Assembly: GCA_020426085.1 (NCBI GenBank)
Contig: JAGQQP010000183.1
Location: 1-7,769 of the forward strand
DNA: 7,769 bases
Direction: 5' to 3'
DNA from: Planctomycetaceae bacterium
Lineage (GTDB): Bacteria; Planctomycetota; Planctomycetia; Planctomycetales; Planctomycetaceae
The notes under the pieces were generated by a model that did not search any database, was not told the DNA's origin, and worked only from the letters and a program-made list of their open reading frames with translations. A program made the translations under genes and the position numbers. Shown in pieces: positions 7,095-7,769 of the stretch (position 1 is its first letter; every line of letters begins with the position of its first letter).

Positions 7095-7769
7095 TTAGTT
7101 TGCTTCCAGGTCGAGATGTTGTGCCTCAGGAATCTGACGCTGGATTTCCGCCTCGATCTTATCAATTTCTTCCGCCAGCATCTCTAAAACGTCTTCTGTA
7201 TAGTTCTGACAAAACAATTCGAAATCCTGTTCGCTTTTGATTTCCGGATAGGCGGCCAGTGCTTTTTTCTTGAGACGCTTTGACAGCTCGCGGGAATTAA
7301 AACTGAGATCTGCTTTGATGCGATAATTGTCAATGGAAAGAATGCGTGAACGGAGATCGATGACATCTTCAACCAGCGGGTTATTTTTCAAAATGCGAAC
7401 CACCTGTTCGCGGGTCTGAGGAGGGATACTGGGGCCGACCAGCAGTTCCTGATTGCGGATGATCAGCCAGACTGCAATTCCTCCCAGCAGCACACCGATG
7501 CCAATGGAACCGATGGCATCCCAGTAATGGTGTCCCGTCATCTGGGTCAATAGAATCGCGACGAGGGCAATCACGACTCCCAGACAGGCGGCACCATCTT
7601 CCAGGATAACAGCGACTGCAGCCGGATCGGCTTCTTTTCGCAGATATTGGTGAAACGGGCGAGCTTCGCGGGCGGCGTTTTTCCATTCCCCTTTGAGAGC
7701 CAGAATAAAAACCGCGCCATCGATCACCAGTGCGAAGAGCAGCGCGGCGATGGCCCATTTCATTTCGCC
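7095..7769 (-). CDS. Cation diffusion facilitator (CDF) transporter, SLC30A9-like; N-terminus cut by window edge
   Basis: CDF proteins export divalent metals such as zinc across the membrane, usually in exchange for protons. The frame stays open to the right edge (two more codons precede the ATG at 7763), so that Met is probably internal and at least the first helices are missing. Numbering from that Met, helices lie at about 4-23, 58-75 and 83-102. FHQYLRKEADPAAVAVILEDGAA and DAIGSIGIGVLL resemble the SLC30A9-like CDF branch. Asp56 falls where canonical CDF proteins have the Asp of the HxxxD metal site in helix 5, but the His position is Val52, so the site differs. A cytoplasmic C-terminal domain follows (about 110-160, VVRILKNNPLVEDVIDLRS), and then a charged helical extension to residue 222. 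Metal specificity cannot be read. Family membership is fairly secure; the subgroup is from memory of its typical motifs. Confidence 0.82.
   Translation of the reverse strand, partial: GEMKWAIAALLFALVIDGAVFILALKGEWKNAAREARPFHQYLRKEADPAAVAVILEDGAACLGVVIALVAILLTQMTGHHYWDAIGSIGIGVLLGGIAVWLIIRNQELLVGPSIPPQTREQVVRILKNNPLVEDVIDLRSRILSIDNYRIKADLSFNSRELSKRLKKKALAAYPEIKSEQDFELFCQNYTEDVLEMLAEEIDKIEAEIQRQIPEAQHLDLEAN

Overview
The window looks like a chromosomal piece of a Planctomycetota genome, probably a marine Gimesia-like lineage; the genus is a guess. The main evidence is a secreted Cys/Pro/Val/Tyr-rich protein of the kind known as planctomycete 'YTV' wall proteins. Supporting it are a large HpnN-like RND protein, a CDF transporter of the SLC30A9-like type, a base composition near half G+C by eye, and loosely packed genes with weak or absent Shine-Dalgarno sites. 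Nothing indicates a plasmid, phage, transposon, CRISPR array or RNA gene.

Layout. (1) 1-1007 (+): the C-terminal 60% of glutaminyl-tRNA synthetase, cut by the left edge. (2) 1008-1101: a convergent intergenic gap with two hairpins, one a good intrinsic terminator for the minus strand and one a plausible terminator for the plus strand. (3) 1102-2253 (-): the secreted YTV-like protein, with an N-terminal Cys-containing repeat region, a second Val/Thr/Tyr-rich region and a charged tail. (4) 2254-2856: about 600 bases without a convincing gene between two divergent genes, holding candidate promoters and small repeats. (5) 2857-5829 (+): a 990-residue RND/MMPL-superfamily protein resembling HpnN, whose C-terminal half seems to carry one extra pair of membrane helices. 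(6) 5836-6945 (-): mnmA, tRNA 2-thiouridylase, convergent with the RND gene and only 6 bases from it. (7) 6946-7094: a promoter with a perfect TATAAT for mnmA, and a hairpin that may end the next gene. (8) 7095-7769 (-): a cation diffusion facilitator transporter, cut by the right edge.

The genes do not form a pathway or operon. Neighbours are convergent or divergent, or, for the last two, separated by a likely terminator and promoter. Two are translation housekeeping genes (glnS, mnmA) and three concern the envelope (YTV-like protein, RND exporter, cation transporter). I see no undescribed multi-gene system. The points most worth a second look are the internal duplication in the RND protein, the repeat and cysteine layout of the YTV-like protein, and the crossed pair of terminators between glnS and the YTV-like gene.
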